The notes under the pieces are model-generated. The model saw only the letters and a program-made list of their open reading frames with translations. It made no database searches and was not told the origin of the DNA. A DNA stretch of 53,578 nt from Flavicella sp963932955 (lineage in GTDB: Bacteria; Bacteroidota; Bacteroidia; Flavobacteriales; Flavobacteriaceae): assembly GCA_963932955.1 (NCBI GenBank), contig CAWVRK010000013.1, positions 1 through 53,578 of the forward strand. Reading direction: 5' to 3'. Both the position numbers and the translations under genes were made by a program. Shown in pieces: positions 42,795 to 51,970 of the stretch. Within the stretch, counting starts at the first letter, position 1. Every line of letters starts with the position of its first letter.

Positions 42795-44243
42795 ATGCTT
42801 TTTAACTCATTGGACTTTGCGATCTTTTTACCTGTTTGTTTTTTTGTGTATTGGTTTCTGGCCCACAAAAGCCCACGACTTCAAAATTTATCAATTGTAG
42901 CCTCAAGTTATTTTTTTTATGCTTGTTGGGATTGGAGGTTCCTATCACTGATCCTCTTTAGCACACTTGTAGATTACGGTGTTGGAATTGGACTGAAAAA
43001 CGAAGCAAACAAATCAAAAAGAGTTGCATTGCTTTGGACAAGTATTTGCGTAAACCTTGGCTTTTTGGGCTTTTTTAAATACCATAATTTCTTTCTTGAA
43101 AATTTCTCTTCGGCATTTTCTCTGTTCGGAACAGAAATAAAAACATCTTCTTTAGACATCATCTTGCCTGTTGGTATTAGTTTTTATACTTTTCAAACAT
43201 TGAGTTACACACTTGATGTGTACAAAAGAAAATTACAGCCTACGAAAGATTTTATTTCCTTTGCGGCTTTTGTGTGTTTTTTTCCACAATTGGTGGCCGG
43301 TCCAATTGAGCGCGCAACAAATTTGTTGCCTCAATTCACGAAAAAAAGAAATTTCGATTACGAAAAAGCAGTAGACGGCATGCGGCAAATCTTATGGGGG
43401 CTTTTTAAGAAAATTGTCATCGCAGACAATTGTGCACAGTACGCCAATTTAATTTTCAACAATTCTACGGAATACGGCGGTAGCACATTGGCATTGGGCG
43501 CCTTGTTTTTTGCGTTTCAAATCTATGGGGATTTCTCAGGGTATTCGGACATCGCAATCGGCACTTCGCGGTTGTTTGGTTTTGATTTGAAACAGAATTT
43601 TGCCTTTCCTTATTTTTCAAGAGACGTTGCTGAATTTTGGAGACGTTGGCACATCTCACTTTCAACTTGGTTTCGAGATTACCTCTACATCCCATTGGGA
43701 GGAAGTCGTGGAAACAAATGGCAAAAAATACGAAATACGTTCCTTGTTTTTTGTGTCAGTGGCTTTTGGCATGGTGCAAATTGGACCTTTGTCATTTGGG
43801 GGGCTTTGAACGCTTGCTATTTTCTACCCCTCCTACTCAACAATAAAAACAGGAAACATCTGGACACTGCAGCACAAGGAAGGTTTCTTCCAAGCTTGAA
43901 AGAATTCATTTCGATACTCTTCACCTTTAGCTTGACTGTTTTTGCTTGGATTTTCTTTAGAGCAGAAAACACAAGCCATGCCTTTCAGTACATCGCTGAA
44001 ATCACATCGACATCTCTATTTGAATTCCCAAAATTTGAAGGAATGCGAAGTGCCTTGACGACAGGCATGCTCACCTTCCTATTTGTCCTAATTGAGTGGA
44101 ATGGAAGAGCGGGGCAGTATGGAATTGAACACCTGCTCTTGCGGTGGAAAAAACCAATGAGAACAGCATTTTATTTCACCATTATCATTGGCATACTTCT
44201 ATTTGGAGGCAAGGAACACGAGTTTATATATTTTCAATTTTAA
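42795..44243 (+). CDS. MBOAT-family O-acyltransferase (AlgI/DltB-like)
   Basis: The 482 residues have about eleven membrane helices. The signature FWRRWHISLSTWFRDYLYIP (281-300) and LGGSRGNK are followed by GFWHGANW with the catalytic His326. Such proteins carry acyl groups, often acetyl, across the membrane for transfer onto glycans. A partner of SGNH type follows without a gap, as in alginate and teichoic-acid systems. Confidence 0.92.
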   Translation: MLFNSLDFAIFLPVCFFVYWFLAHKSPRLQNLSIVASSYFFYACWDWRFLSLILFSTLVDYGVGIGLKNEANKSKRVALLWTSICVNLGFLGFFKYHNFFLENFSSAFSLFGTEIKTSSLDIILPVGISFYTFQTLSYTLDVYKRKLQPTKDFISFAAFVCFFPQLVAGPIERATNLLPQFTKKRNFDYEKAVDGMRQILWGLFKKIVIADNCAQYANLIFNNSTEYGGSTLALGALFFAFQIYGDFSGYSDIAIGTSRLFGFDLKQNFAFPYFSRDVAEFWRRWHISLSTWFRDYLYIPLGGSRGNKWQKIRNTFLVFCVSGFWHGANWTFVIWGALNACYFLPLLLNNKNRKHLDTAAQGRFLPSLKEFISILFTFSLTVFAWIFFRAENTSHAFQYIAEITSTSLFEFPKFEGMRSALTTGMLTFLFVLIEWNGRAGQYGIEHLLLRWKKPMRTAFYFTIIIGILLFGGKEHEFIYFQF

Positions 44244-45164
44244 ATGATGAAAAAATTCCTAAAAGAATTTGGATTTCTAACCCTTCCCCTACTCCTAGCT
44301 GCATGCTTTTTGGAAGTATTGATTCAAAATATCCCCAATGATTACTCGCTTAAAAAAGATTATTTTGACAAAAACGCTTCTCAAATTGAAACCCTCATTT
44401 TGGGGAGTTCTCATTCGTTCTATGGACTCAACCCAACGTTCTTTTCCAGCAAAACATTTAACGGAAGTCACATCTCTCAATCTCTGAAATACGATTTGGA
44501 AATCCTTAAGAAATACGAAGACAATTTAAAAAATTTAACTGCGGTTGTTCTTCCGATTTCTTATTTTTCACTTTCCGAAAAATTAGAAAATGGTATTGAA
44601 TCGTGGAGGATTAAAAATTACAGGATATACTATGAAATTTCAACCTCAAATTCTTATTCTGATTGCTCAGAAGTGCTAAGCGTCAAACTCTCTAAAAACC
44701 TCTATAGACTGTTTTCTTTTTATGTCAAAAAAACCTCACCTATCACGTGTACCAATTTAGGATGGGGATCAAATTACAAATCAGAAAATGCCTTGGATTT
44801 GATTGAATCTGGAAAAAAAGCAGCACAAAGACACAGCGCATACCAATACCAAAATACATTTGATGAAAATGTTGCTGTTTTAAACAACCTATTACAATGG
44901 TGCTCTGAAAGAAATGTTACGTTGGTTTTATTCACCCCTCCTGCCTTTGAAAGCTATCAGAAACACCTCAACAAAAAACAACTGAATGCAACGGTTGAAA
45001 TTGCTCAGAAAAAAGCGCAGGCAAACGAAAATTGCAGCTATCTAAACCTACTAAACAACACCCGTTTCAAAGCAAAAGATTATTACGATGCCGATCACTT
45101 GTCAGAAATAGGAGCAAAAAAACTGTCCTTACTGATAGACAAACAAATAACAAATTTGAAATAA
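44244..45164 (+). CDS. SGNH-like partner of the MBOAT protein
   Basis: The 306 residues have one N-terminal membrane anchor (FLTLPLLLAACFLEVLI), then a periplasmic domain with LILGSSHSFYGLNP (Gly54-Ser55-Ser56-His57, block I of SGNH hydrolases) and DADHLSEIGAKKL near the end (Asp282 and His285, block V). This fits AlgJ/AlgX/DltD-like acyl transfer. Its ATG directly follows the MBOAT stop, so the two form a translationally coupled pair. The region is visibly richer in A and T than neighbours. Confidence 0.8.
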   Translation: MMKKFLKEFGFLTLPLLLAACFLEVLIQNIPNDYSLKKDYFDKNASQIETLILGSSHSFYGLNPTFFSSKTFNGSHISQSLKYDLEILKKYEDNLKNLTAVVLPISYFSLSEKLENGIESWRIKNYRIYYEISTSNSYSDCSEVLSVKLSKNLYRLFSFYVKKTSPITCTNLGWGSNYKSENALDLIESGKKAAQRHSAYQYQNTFDENVAVLNNLLQWCSERNVTLVLFTPPAFESYQKHLNKKQLNATVEIAQKKAQANENCSYLNLLNNTRFKAKDYYDADHLSEIGAKKLSLLIDKQITNLK

Positions 45165-45234
45165 AACTGGAGGAAATAGCATCTAAAACCTGAAAGAAAA
45201 TTTTTTGAGAAATCGAAAGACAAAGACAGCCTTT

Positions 45235-46542
45235 TTAAGAACTGTACACTTGCTTTAGAACCGACTGGTAAAAACCTTTCCAATCCTTCCATTTGCCATA
45301 GCCACTCAACAATTCATTTTGAAAAGAAGTGACGAAATTTCCGTCGACAGCGCGCACCTCTTTGTTCAGTGCTGTCACCTTCAAAAGCGCTTGTTTTGGG
45401 GACAACCCTTTCGACTGAAAAACGGTGTCCGAAACAGCAAATGGAATAACTTTTAAGGGGGTTTGTATTTCGTAATCTAAGTCGTAAAAATAAAAAGGGG
45501 TACAGGTACTGGCACGAAAACCAAACACCTCTGAATAGCCCATAGAATGGTCTTCTGCAACTTCCAAATCGATCAGGTGTTGGTAGGTTTCGGGCAAGTG
45601 CAAACGCAACAAATGTTGTCGTGTTCGGCTGAGGGGAGTGTTGAGGATGGCTTCCATTTTTTGAACTTCTTTTTTCAGCAATGCCACGTTATCCATGGTG
45701 TAAAAAGAAGCGTTCAAGCCGACACGCACATAGTCCGACATGGATTTTATGAGCAACCGAAACTTGTTATTGGTAATGGAAATATTGTTGTCATAGGTCG
45801 TGTAATTTGAAATCAGAAAAAACAGCATGGTATCCATGTCGTACTCTTCTTTGAAACGCAAAATTTGGTCATAGGTGTCGTAAGGATCCTTTTTAAAGTT
45901 CACCAAAACGAGAATCCGATCCCAAAATGTCTGCAAACGAAGACTAAAAAGATCGCTCAAAAATCCGCCAAAAGTCCGCAGCACCCCTTTGTACTTATAG
46001 GCATAGGTTTGGCAAATCGAAAAAACACTTTGACAGCTATAGCTTCTGGAGACAAATTCAAAATCGGGAAATTGAAGCTGTAGTTGCGCTCGTAATTTAT
46101 AAGCCCAAACATCCACCAAAGGTTTCTCTAAAAAATCGTGCTGAAAAGCCAAACTTTCTTCTACAGGAAAGCAATTCAGCGCATCTCTTACATGGGGCAA
46201 ATATTCCTCGTAACGACTTAGCAAATAAAAGCTAGCCGCAAAAATATCGTAGGGGATTGAAGATTTGGTGCCTGCATTGAAAAAGCAGGGGACATCCTCC
46301 TCCCATGTCTGCATAGAAATCTCAACATCATTGATCCCTTGGTCAAACAACAGATCGTGGCTTCTCACAAAAAACTCATTTCCTAGAGGAAGTTTGGAAT
46401 AGGTCATTTTCATTCCCTTGTGTGCAACAAACTCCTCAACCTTTGTGGTAAATAAAATAGGGACCTGAAGAATTCTAACAAAAATATGTTTGAATATATA
46501 GGTCAATCTCGGAGTCACTTTATGGGTGTATATCAATAACAT
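45235..46542 (-). CDS. Polysaccharide-deacetylase-fold protein, apparently degenerate
   Basis: The 435 residues match a flavobacterial family with an N-terminal domain (PYDIFAASFYLLSRYEEYLP) and a C-terminal NodB-like domain. The usual metal-binding motifs seem altered: where relatives have TxDID, this protein has FSICQ (174-178), and where they have HPS it has NAS (277-279). GFRASTCTPFYFYDLD (341 on) is retained. A structural or binding role is therefore possible. It is convergent with the SGNH gene, and radC lies downstream on the other side of a 131-base gap. Confidence 0.75.
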   Translation of the reverse strand: MLLIYTHKVTPRLTYIFKHIFVRILQVPILFTTKVEEFVAHKGMKMTYSKLPLGNEFFVRSHDLLFDQGINDVEISMQTWEEDVPCFFNAGTKSSIPYDIFAASFYLLSRYEEYLPHVRDALNCFPVEESLAFQHDFLEKPLVDVWAYKLRAQLQLQFPDFEFVSRSYSCQSVFSICQTYAYKYKGVLRTFGGFLSDLFSLRLQTFWDRILVLVNFKKDPYDTYDQILRFKEEYDMDTMLFFLISNYTTYDNNISITNNKFRLLIKSMSDYVRVGLNASFYTMDNVALLKKEVQKMEAILNTPLSRTRQHLLRLHLPETYQHLIDLEVAEDHSMGYSEVFGFRASTCTPFYFYDLDYEIQTPLKVIPFAVSDTVFQSKGLSPKQALLKVTALNKEVRAVDGNFVTSFQNELLSGYGKWKDWKGFYQSVLKQVYSS

Positions 46543-46673
46543 TTGAAGTCGGATTCGTTCGTGTTTTACAAAGACCTCTCCTAAAATCTCAAATCAGAGC
46601 GATGGAAGAATGGCGATTGGTTGAAATTTGGATTTCAATGTGCGCTGAAGCAACTCGGAAAGGAGCGGGATTC

Positions 46674-47372
46674 TTAGAGCAACATTTCATCTGCAAAGCT
46701 AAAATAGGTATTTTCTCCGATTATCAAATGGTCCATTACTTTTATATCCAAGGTGGTTGCCGCAAGTTGCAACTTTTTAGTGATGTTTTTATCTGCTTTG
46801 CTGGGCGAGGTATTTCCAGAAGGGTGGTTGTGGCATAAAATAAGCCCTGTAGCCAACAAGTCCAATGCCTTTTTGAGCAGCAAACGAACGTCCACCACCG
46901 TACCTGTCAACCCTCCTTTGCTCAACTGCAATTGGCACAAGACTTTGTTGGAATTGTTGAGGTACAAAACCCAAAATTCCTCGTGTTGAAGACCTCCCAA
47001 TCGTGGCTGCACCAATTCAAAAACATCCTTGCTACTTGTTATGTTTCCTTTTTTGGTGCCGTTTTCAAACCGGGCTCTTCTCCCCAATTCGAGTCCTGTA
47101 AGGATGGTGATGGCCTTGGCCTCTCCAATTCCTTTGAAATTGGACAATTGCTCAATCGAAAGCTGTGCCAAATCGCAGAGGTTGTGGTTGCAAAAAGCCA
47201 AAATCTTTTTGGAAAGTGATACCGCGCTTTCGCTTTGGCTCCCTGAGCGGATCAAAATTGCGATGAGCTCCGCATCTGAGAGCGTATTTTTTCCTTTCAA
47301 AGCCATTTTCTCTCGCGGCCTGTCATTCACATTCCAATGTTTGATCGTGAAATTTACTGGTTTGGCTTCCAT
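46674..47372 (-). CDS. radC: RadC-family protein with JAB/MPN domain
   Basis: The 232 residues start at ATG 47372; a TTG nine bases upstream is less likely. An N-terminal helix-hairpin-helix region (LSIEQLSNFKGIGEAKAITI) precedes the JAB1/MPN metalloprotease-like domain with CHNHPSGNTSPSKAD, the HxH...D zinc ligands. Despite the name, a direct role in DNA repair is not established for this family. It is divergent from trkA. Confidence 0.92.
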   Translation of the reverse strand: MEAKPVNFTIKHWNVNDRPREKMALKGKNTLSDAELIAILIRSGSQSESAVSLSKKILAFCNHNLCDLAQLSIEQLSNFKGIGEAKAITILTGLELGRRARFENGTKKGNITSSKDVFELVQPRLGGLQHEEFWVLYLNNSNKVLCQLQLSKGGLTGTVVDVRLLLKKALDLLATGLILCHNHPSGNTSPSKADKNITKKLQLAATTLDIKVMDHLIIGENTYFSFADEMLL

Positions 47373-47460
47373 AAACGGCAATTTTTAACTTAAAGATACA
47401 GAATATTTCCTTGAAAAAAACCTAAAAAACAAGTTCCAAAACAAAGAAAAAAAGCTGCGA

Positions 47461-47494
47461 CAAACTCCATACATCTGGCCATGGAGAAAGTTTG
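47461..47494. other. Inverted repeat upstream of trkA
   Basis: CAAACTCCAT (47461-47470) pairs with ATGG (47481-47484) and AGTTTG (47489-47494), with AGAA bulged. A competing pairing of CTCCAT with ATGGAG is also possible. It lies 35 bases before the trkA -7 motif and could be an operator or an RNA feature of the radC side. Confidence 0.35.
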
Positions 47495-47528
47495 CGTGCG
47501 AATCAATACCGAGTTTTCAAATAGTTAG

Positions 47529-47536
47529 TATATTTG
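47529..47536 (+). promoter_or_regulatory. -7 element for trkA-trkH
   Basis: TATATTTG is a full TAnnTTTG match, 15 bases before the trkA ATG at 47552. No TTG lies 17-23 bases upstream. Confidence 0.4.
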
Positions 47537-47551
47537 TACAAATACCTATCG

Positions 47552-48901
47552 ATGAAAATTATCATTGCCGGAGCTGGAGACGTCGGTTTCCACTTAGCGA
47601 AACTGCTTTCCAACGAATCTCAAGACACCTATGTCATTGATTCGAATGCCAAAAAACTGAATTACATTGACAACCACTTGGATGTCATTACCGTCAAAGG
47701 AGATGCAACCTCTTTGGTCTCTTTAAAAGAGGCGGGAGTGCAGGACGCTGATTTGATTTTGGCCGTAACCGAATCTCAAAACACCAATTTGACCATTGCA
47801 GCATTGAGTAAAAAACTGGGAGTCAAAAAAACCATTGCGCGCATCAGCAATACTGAGTTTTTGACCACCAAAGAAATCAATTTTGCTGAAGTAGGCATCG
47901 ATTATATGATTTCTCCAGAAAACTTAGCGGCCAACGAAATAGAAACCCTATTAAACGAATCCGTCTTCAACGATAAGATTGAATTTGAAAACGGAGCCAT
48001 CAACATTCTTGGAGCCCGTCTTTCGTCGAAATCGCCTTTGGTAAACAAATCCGTGCAAGAAGCCAAGAAAGAATTTTCGGACATTGATTTTATCACCATC
48101 TCCCTCAAAAGAGAAAATACAGTAGAAACCATCATTCCAAGGGGAGATACCCTTTTCAAACACCACGACCAGGTCTATTTTTCCGTCCCTGAAGATTCCA
48201 TTGACAAAATTTATCCTTTGATTGGAAAAGAAAAGATTGGTGTCAAAGACGTCATGATCTTGGGTGGAAGTAAAATTGGCCAAATAGCAGCCTTAAATTT
48301 GTGTGCTAAAAATTTCAAGGTAAAACTGATTGAAGCCAAGCGAGACAAAGCTTTTGAATTGGCAGATGCGCTTTGCGATACTTTAATTGTTCAAGGAGAC
48401 GGCAGAAATGTAGACTTGCTCGAAGAGGAATCCATCGCCAAAATGGACGCTTTTGTTGCAGTGACTGGGAATTCAGAAACCAACATCATGTCCTGTTTGG
48501 TTGCCAAATCCAAAGGTGTCAAAAAAACCATCGCCTTGGTTGAAAACATGGATTATATCAACATTTCTCAAACCATAGGGATTGACACACTGATCAACAA
48601 AAAACTCCTAGCTGCCAGTGCCATTTTCAAGCACGTTCGAAAAGGAAAGGTGTTGGCCTTGGCAAACCTTCACAATGTGGACGCTGAAGTATTGGAATTT
48701 TTTGTCAGAAGAAATACCAAAGTCACCGAGCAGCCTATCAAGGACATCAACCTGACCAAAAAAGCGGTTTTTGGCGGTGTGGTCCGACAGGGAGAAGCGT
48801 TGATGACTTTTGGAGATTTTCAAATCCTACCTGGAGATAGGGCCATCGTTTTTTGCCTACCAGAAGCAATCGGAGAGGTAGAAAAGCTCTTTAACAACTA
48901 A
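47552..48901 (+). CDS. trkA: Trk potassium uptake regulatory subunit TrkA
   Basis: The cytosolic ring protein that gates TrkH according to nucleotides. The 449 residues start at ATG 47552 (MKIIIAGAGDVGFHLAKLLS); an upstream TTG would add six residues. Two RCK_N Rossmann domains are seen: GAGDVG at the start and LGGSKIGQIAALNL at about residue 233, each followed by an RCK_C domain. trkH begins four bases downstream, so they form an operon. Confidence 0.95.
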   Translation: MKIIIAGAGDVGFHLAKLLSNESQDTYVIDSNAKKLNYIDNHLDVITVKGDATSLVSLKEAGVQDADLILAVTESQNTNLTIAALSKKLGVKKTIARISNTEFLTTKEINFAEVGIDYMISPENLAANEIETLLNESVFNDKIEFENGAINILGARLSSKSPLVNKSVQEAKKEFSDIDFITISLKRENTVETIIPRGDTLFKHHDQVYFSVPEDSIDKIYPLIGKEKIGVKDVMILGGSKIGQIAALNLCAKNFKVKLIEAKRDKAFELADALCDTLIVQGDGRNVDLLEEESIAKMDAFVAVTGNSETNIMSCLVAKSKGVKKTIALVENMDYINISQTIGIDTLINKKLLAASAIFKHVRKGKVLALANLHNVDAEVLEFFVRRNTKVTEQPIKDINLTKKAVFGGVVRQGEALMTFGDFQILPGDRAIVFCLPEAIGEVEKLFNN

Positions 48902-48905
48902 ATCC

Positions 48906-50405
48906 ATGAACGGTTTAAACTACAAAATCATTGCGAGCTTTTTAGGACTTACCGCCATTTTGAACGGTGTTTTTATGCTGTTGGCTGTCCCCTTTAGTTG
49001 GTACCATAAAGAGGCGGCTAGCGAAGGGATTTTTACAGCGGGCATCATCACCATCTTTCTGGGTTTTTGCGCTTGGTTTTTTAACAGAAATGCGAACAAA
49101 TCTCTCCAAAAAAAAGAAGGATACCTCATCGTTACTTTGGGCTGGCTGGTACTCACTTTTACCGGAGCATTGCCCTACCTACTCACTGGCGCCATTCCCA
49201 ACTTTACAGATGCTATCTTTGAAACCATTTCTGGGTATTCCACTACGGGTGCCTCCATCATTCAAGACATCGAAGTCTTGCCCAAAGGAATTTTATTTTG
49301 GAGAAGCGCCACCCATTGGATTGGGGGCATGGGTATCATCGTATTGACCATTGCCATCTTACCCCTTTTAGGAATTGGAGGCATGCAATTGTTTATGGCG
49401 GAAGCGCCAGGACCCTCAACCGACAAGATGCACCCGAGAATCACCCAAACTGCAAAACGCCTGTGGCTGATGTATGTCTCGTTGACAATGACTGAGTTTT
49501 TGTTGTTAAAAATCGCAGGAATGACCTGGTTTGACGCCATCAATCATGCAATGGCAACCATGAGTACCGGTGGCTTTTCCACCAAAAATGCGAGCATCGC
49601 TCACTGGAACCACATGCCAATGGTGCAGTACATCGTCATCGCTTTTATGTTTGTTGCGGGAACCAATTTTGTCCTTACATATTTTGCATTGAAAGGAAAA
49701 ATACGACGGGTTTTTGAAAACGAAGAGTTTAAATATTACTTCTTTGGTGTATTGCTCCTTTGTGTCAGCGTCACGGGAATGGTCTATTTCTTTCAAGACA
49801 CAAACCTGCAAACAACGGTCTTGCACCCCATGCCTTGGGGTGCTTTTGAAAGTGCCTTTCGACATGCGAGCTTTCAAGTGGTCGCCATCGTAACGACCAC
49901 CGGATTTGTGTCCGCAGATTACACCATGTGGAATTCCTTGGCCACCATGCTCATCTTTGCGCTTTTTTTTATCGGGGGATCTGCTGGGTCTACCAGTGGA
50001 GGCGTCAAAATTGTTCGACACATCATCATGATCAAAAACAGTGTGTTGGAATTTAAAAAATTACTCCATCCCAATGCCATCATTCCCGTTCGTTATGACG
50101 GAAAAGGCATTTCTCGTACCATTGTCTTTAACATCCTTTCCTTTTTTGTCTTGTACATGTTGATTTTTGTCAGCAGTGCCGTCATCTTGAGCTTTTTGGG
50201 CTTGGATTTTGAAGCGGCCATCGGAGCTGCTGCCTCTTCACTCGGAAATGTCGGGCCCGCTATTGGCTCTTTAGGGCCTACAGAAAACTATGCCCAATTG
50301 TCCGGTACCGCCAAGCTGTTCTGTTCTTTCCTCATGCTGATTGGCAGACTGGAATTGTTCACAGTCTTGATCCTGCTCACCCCCTTCTTCTGGAAACAAA
50401 ATTAA
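48906..50405 (+). CDS. trkH: Trk potassium channel-like subunit TrkH
   Basis: An inner-membrane potassium uptake protein of 499 residues. The four selectivity-filter repeats can be read in order: SGYSTTGASI, TMSTGGFSTKN, VTTTGFVSADY and SSLGNVGPAIG, each with its glycine. The sequence NAIIPVRYDGKGIS before the last repeat is common to the family. It is convergent with the Mur ligase gene, 65 bases away, with no clear terminator. Confidence 0.95.
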   Translation: MNGLNYKIIASFLGLTAILNGVFMLLAVPFSWYHKEAASEGIFTAGIITIFLGFCAWFFNRNANKSLQKKEGYLIVTLGWLVLTFTGALPYLLTGAIPNFTDAIFETISGYSTTGASIIQDIEVLPKGILFWRSATHWIGGMGIIVLTIAILPLLGIGGMQLFMAEAPGPSTDKMHPRITQTAKRLWLMYVSLTMTEFLLLKIAGMTWFDAINHAMATMSTGGFSTKNASIAHWNHMPMVQYIVIAFMFVAGTNFVLTYFALKGKIRRVFENEEFKYYFFGVLLLCVSVTGMVYFFQDTNLQTTVLHPMPWGAFESAFRHASFQVVAIVTTTGFVSADYTMWNSLATMLIFALFFIGGSAGSTSGGVKIVRHIIMIKNSVLEFKKLLHPNAIIPVRYDGKGISRTIVFNILSFFVLYMLIFVSSAVILSFLGLDFEAAIGAAASSLGNVGPAIGSLGPTENYAQLSGTAKLFCSFLMLIGRLELFTVLILLTPFFWKQN

Positions 50406-50470
50406 ACGTCTTTTTTATTTAGAGCTTTGTATTTCCAATTAAAGCATTCTACAAAAGCACGAAGCACCAA

Positions 50471-51829
50471 TCAGTCAAACTGGGTTGTTTTAAAAGCCTC
50501 AAAGTCCAAGCCTCCATAATTCCCCGAACTCATCAATAGCAATGCGGTATCGGACAAATCTTGAGCGAACAAAAACTCTTGAAATTCGAGGGGATCTGTA
50601 TAGACGATCAAATCTTCTCTTCCAAAAGCTTCTTTTATTTGTTGGGCAGTGACTTCTTTGAGTTGTTTGAGTGCAACTGCTTTGGGTGTGTAAAAAACAA
50701 CTGCCGTATCTGCTGCATCTAAGGTTCCTTTGTATTCTTGTAAAAAAGCAGCATTCAAACTGCTGTAGGTATGCAATTCCAAACAGGCCAACAATGTGCG
50801 TTTTGTATATTGTTTTTTGACAGCGTTGCTGGTTGCTTGTACTTTGGAAGGCGCGTGTGCAAAATCTTTAAAAACAACAGTACTTGAACTTTCTGTTATT
50901 TTCTCCAGACGCTTGCTGGCACCCGAAAAACTAGCGATGGCTTCGTAAAAGTCATCTTCTCCTACCCCCATGTGAAGACAAATCCATTGGGCACCTGCCA
51001 GGTTTTGCAAATTGTGTTCTCCAAAAATCTGAAGGGGCATCCAACCGACGGGCGTATCCAAATAAGTTGTTCCGTTTTCAATTTTGTGTTTGGGAGTCCC
51101 ATAGGGATACTTTTTGACTGTGTGTTGGCTTTCTTCTACCACGTTTTTGACTGCTGTGTCTTCTTCGTTGTAAACAAGGATGCCACCGTTGGTCAGCGAA
51201 TCTACAAAAATCCGGAATTGCGCTTTGTAATTTTCAAAAGTCGGAAAGACATTGATATGGTCCCAAGAAATTCCGCTGATCAGTGCGATGTTGGGTTTGT
51301 ACAGGTGAAACTTAGGCCTCCTGTCGATTGGTGAGGACAGGTATTCGTCTCCTTCCAATACGATGAATTCGTTGTCATCAGTCAAATGCACCATGGTCTC
51401 AAAACCTTCCAACTGTGCGCCCACCATATAATCTGCTGCCACCTCGTGGTAGTTGAGTACGTGAAGCACCATGGAAGTAATGGTTGTTTTTCCGTGAGAC
51501 CCTCCGATGACCACACGTGTTTTGTTTTTGGACTGCTCGTATAGGAACTCGGGATAGGAATAAATTTTTAGACCCAACTCTTGGGCTTTCAGCAGTTCTG
51601 GATTGTCGGGCTTGGCATGCATGCCCAAAATAACAGCATCCAAGTCCGTGTGGATTTTTTCTGGAAACCACCCAAAAACTAGGGGCAACAAGCCTTTGGC
51701 TTGCAAACGAGACTTGGAAGGTTCAAAAACAGCATCGTCGCTGCCTGTAATTTGTGCGCCTTTGAGGTGCAAGGCCAGGGCAAGGTTGTGCATGGCACTT
51801 CCTCCGATGGCAATAAAATGTATGTTCAT
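50471..51829 (-). CDS. mpl: Mur ligase of the Mpl type (peptidoglycan recycling)
   Basis: The 452 residues have the MurC-like N-terminal domain (MNIHFIAIGGSAMHNLALAL), the ATP-binding GGSHGKTTITSM and the metal/ATP region ISWDHINVFPTFENYKAQF. The IGGSAMHNLA form and the short acidic D-rich EGDEY match Mpl rather than MurC, which would read IGGIGMSG. Mpl ligates a tripeptide recovered from old wall to UDP-MurNAc. MurC cannot be fully excluded. It is divergent from kdsA. Confidence 0.82.
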   Translation of the reverse strand: MNIHFIAIGGSAMHNLALALHLKGAQITGSDDAVFEPSKSRLQAKGLLPLVFGWFPEKIHTDLDAVILGMHAKPDNPELLKAQELGLKIYSYPEFLYEQSKNKTRVVIGGSHGKTTITSMVLHVLNYHEVAADYMVGAQLEGFETMVHLTDDNEFIVLEGDEYLSSPIDRRPKFHLYKPNIALISGISWDHINVFPTFENYKAQFRIFVDSLTNGGILVYNEEDTAVKNVVEESQHTVKKYPYGTPKHKIENGTTYLDTPVGWMPLQIFGEHNLQNLAGAQWICLHMGVGEDDFYEAIASFSGASKRLEKITESSSTVVFKDFAHAPSKVQATSNAVKKQYTKRTLLACLELHTYSSLNAAFLQEYKGTLDAADTAVVFYTPKAVALKQLKEVTAQQIKEAFGREDLIVYTDPLEFQEFLFAQDLSDTALLLMSSGNYGGLDFEAFKTTQFD

Positions 51830-51945
51830 GGGCAGAGCTCTAAAGTGTAAAAATAAGGAATAATCACAAATAGAAGCCGTTTTTATTCGGGGACCCTAGG
51901 AAAAATGATTTTGGGAGCTGCGCTGAAAATTAACGGCTAAAAATG

Positions 51946-51953
51946 TATATTTG
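51946..51953 (+). promoter_or_regulatory. -7 element for kdsA
   Basis: TATATTTG followed by CCC is a full -7 match, 17 bases before the kdsA ATG. A TG lies 20 bases upstream, an acceptable weak -33. Confidence 0.45.
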
Positions 51954-51970
51954 CCCAAAAAAGACATCCC

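Noticed and set aside
36234..46542. A recently acquired genomic island carrying the polysaccharide genes
   Set aside because: No integrase, tRNA end, direct repeats or insertion sequence flank the block, and it is bordered by conserved flavobacterial genes; only part of it looks more AT-rich.
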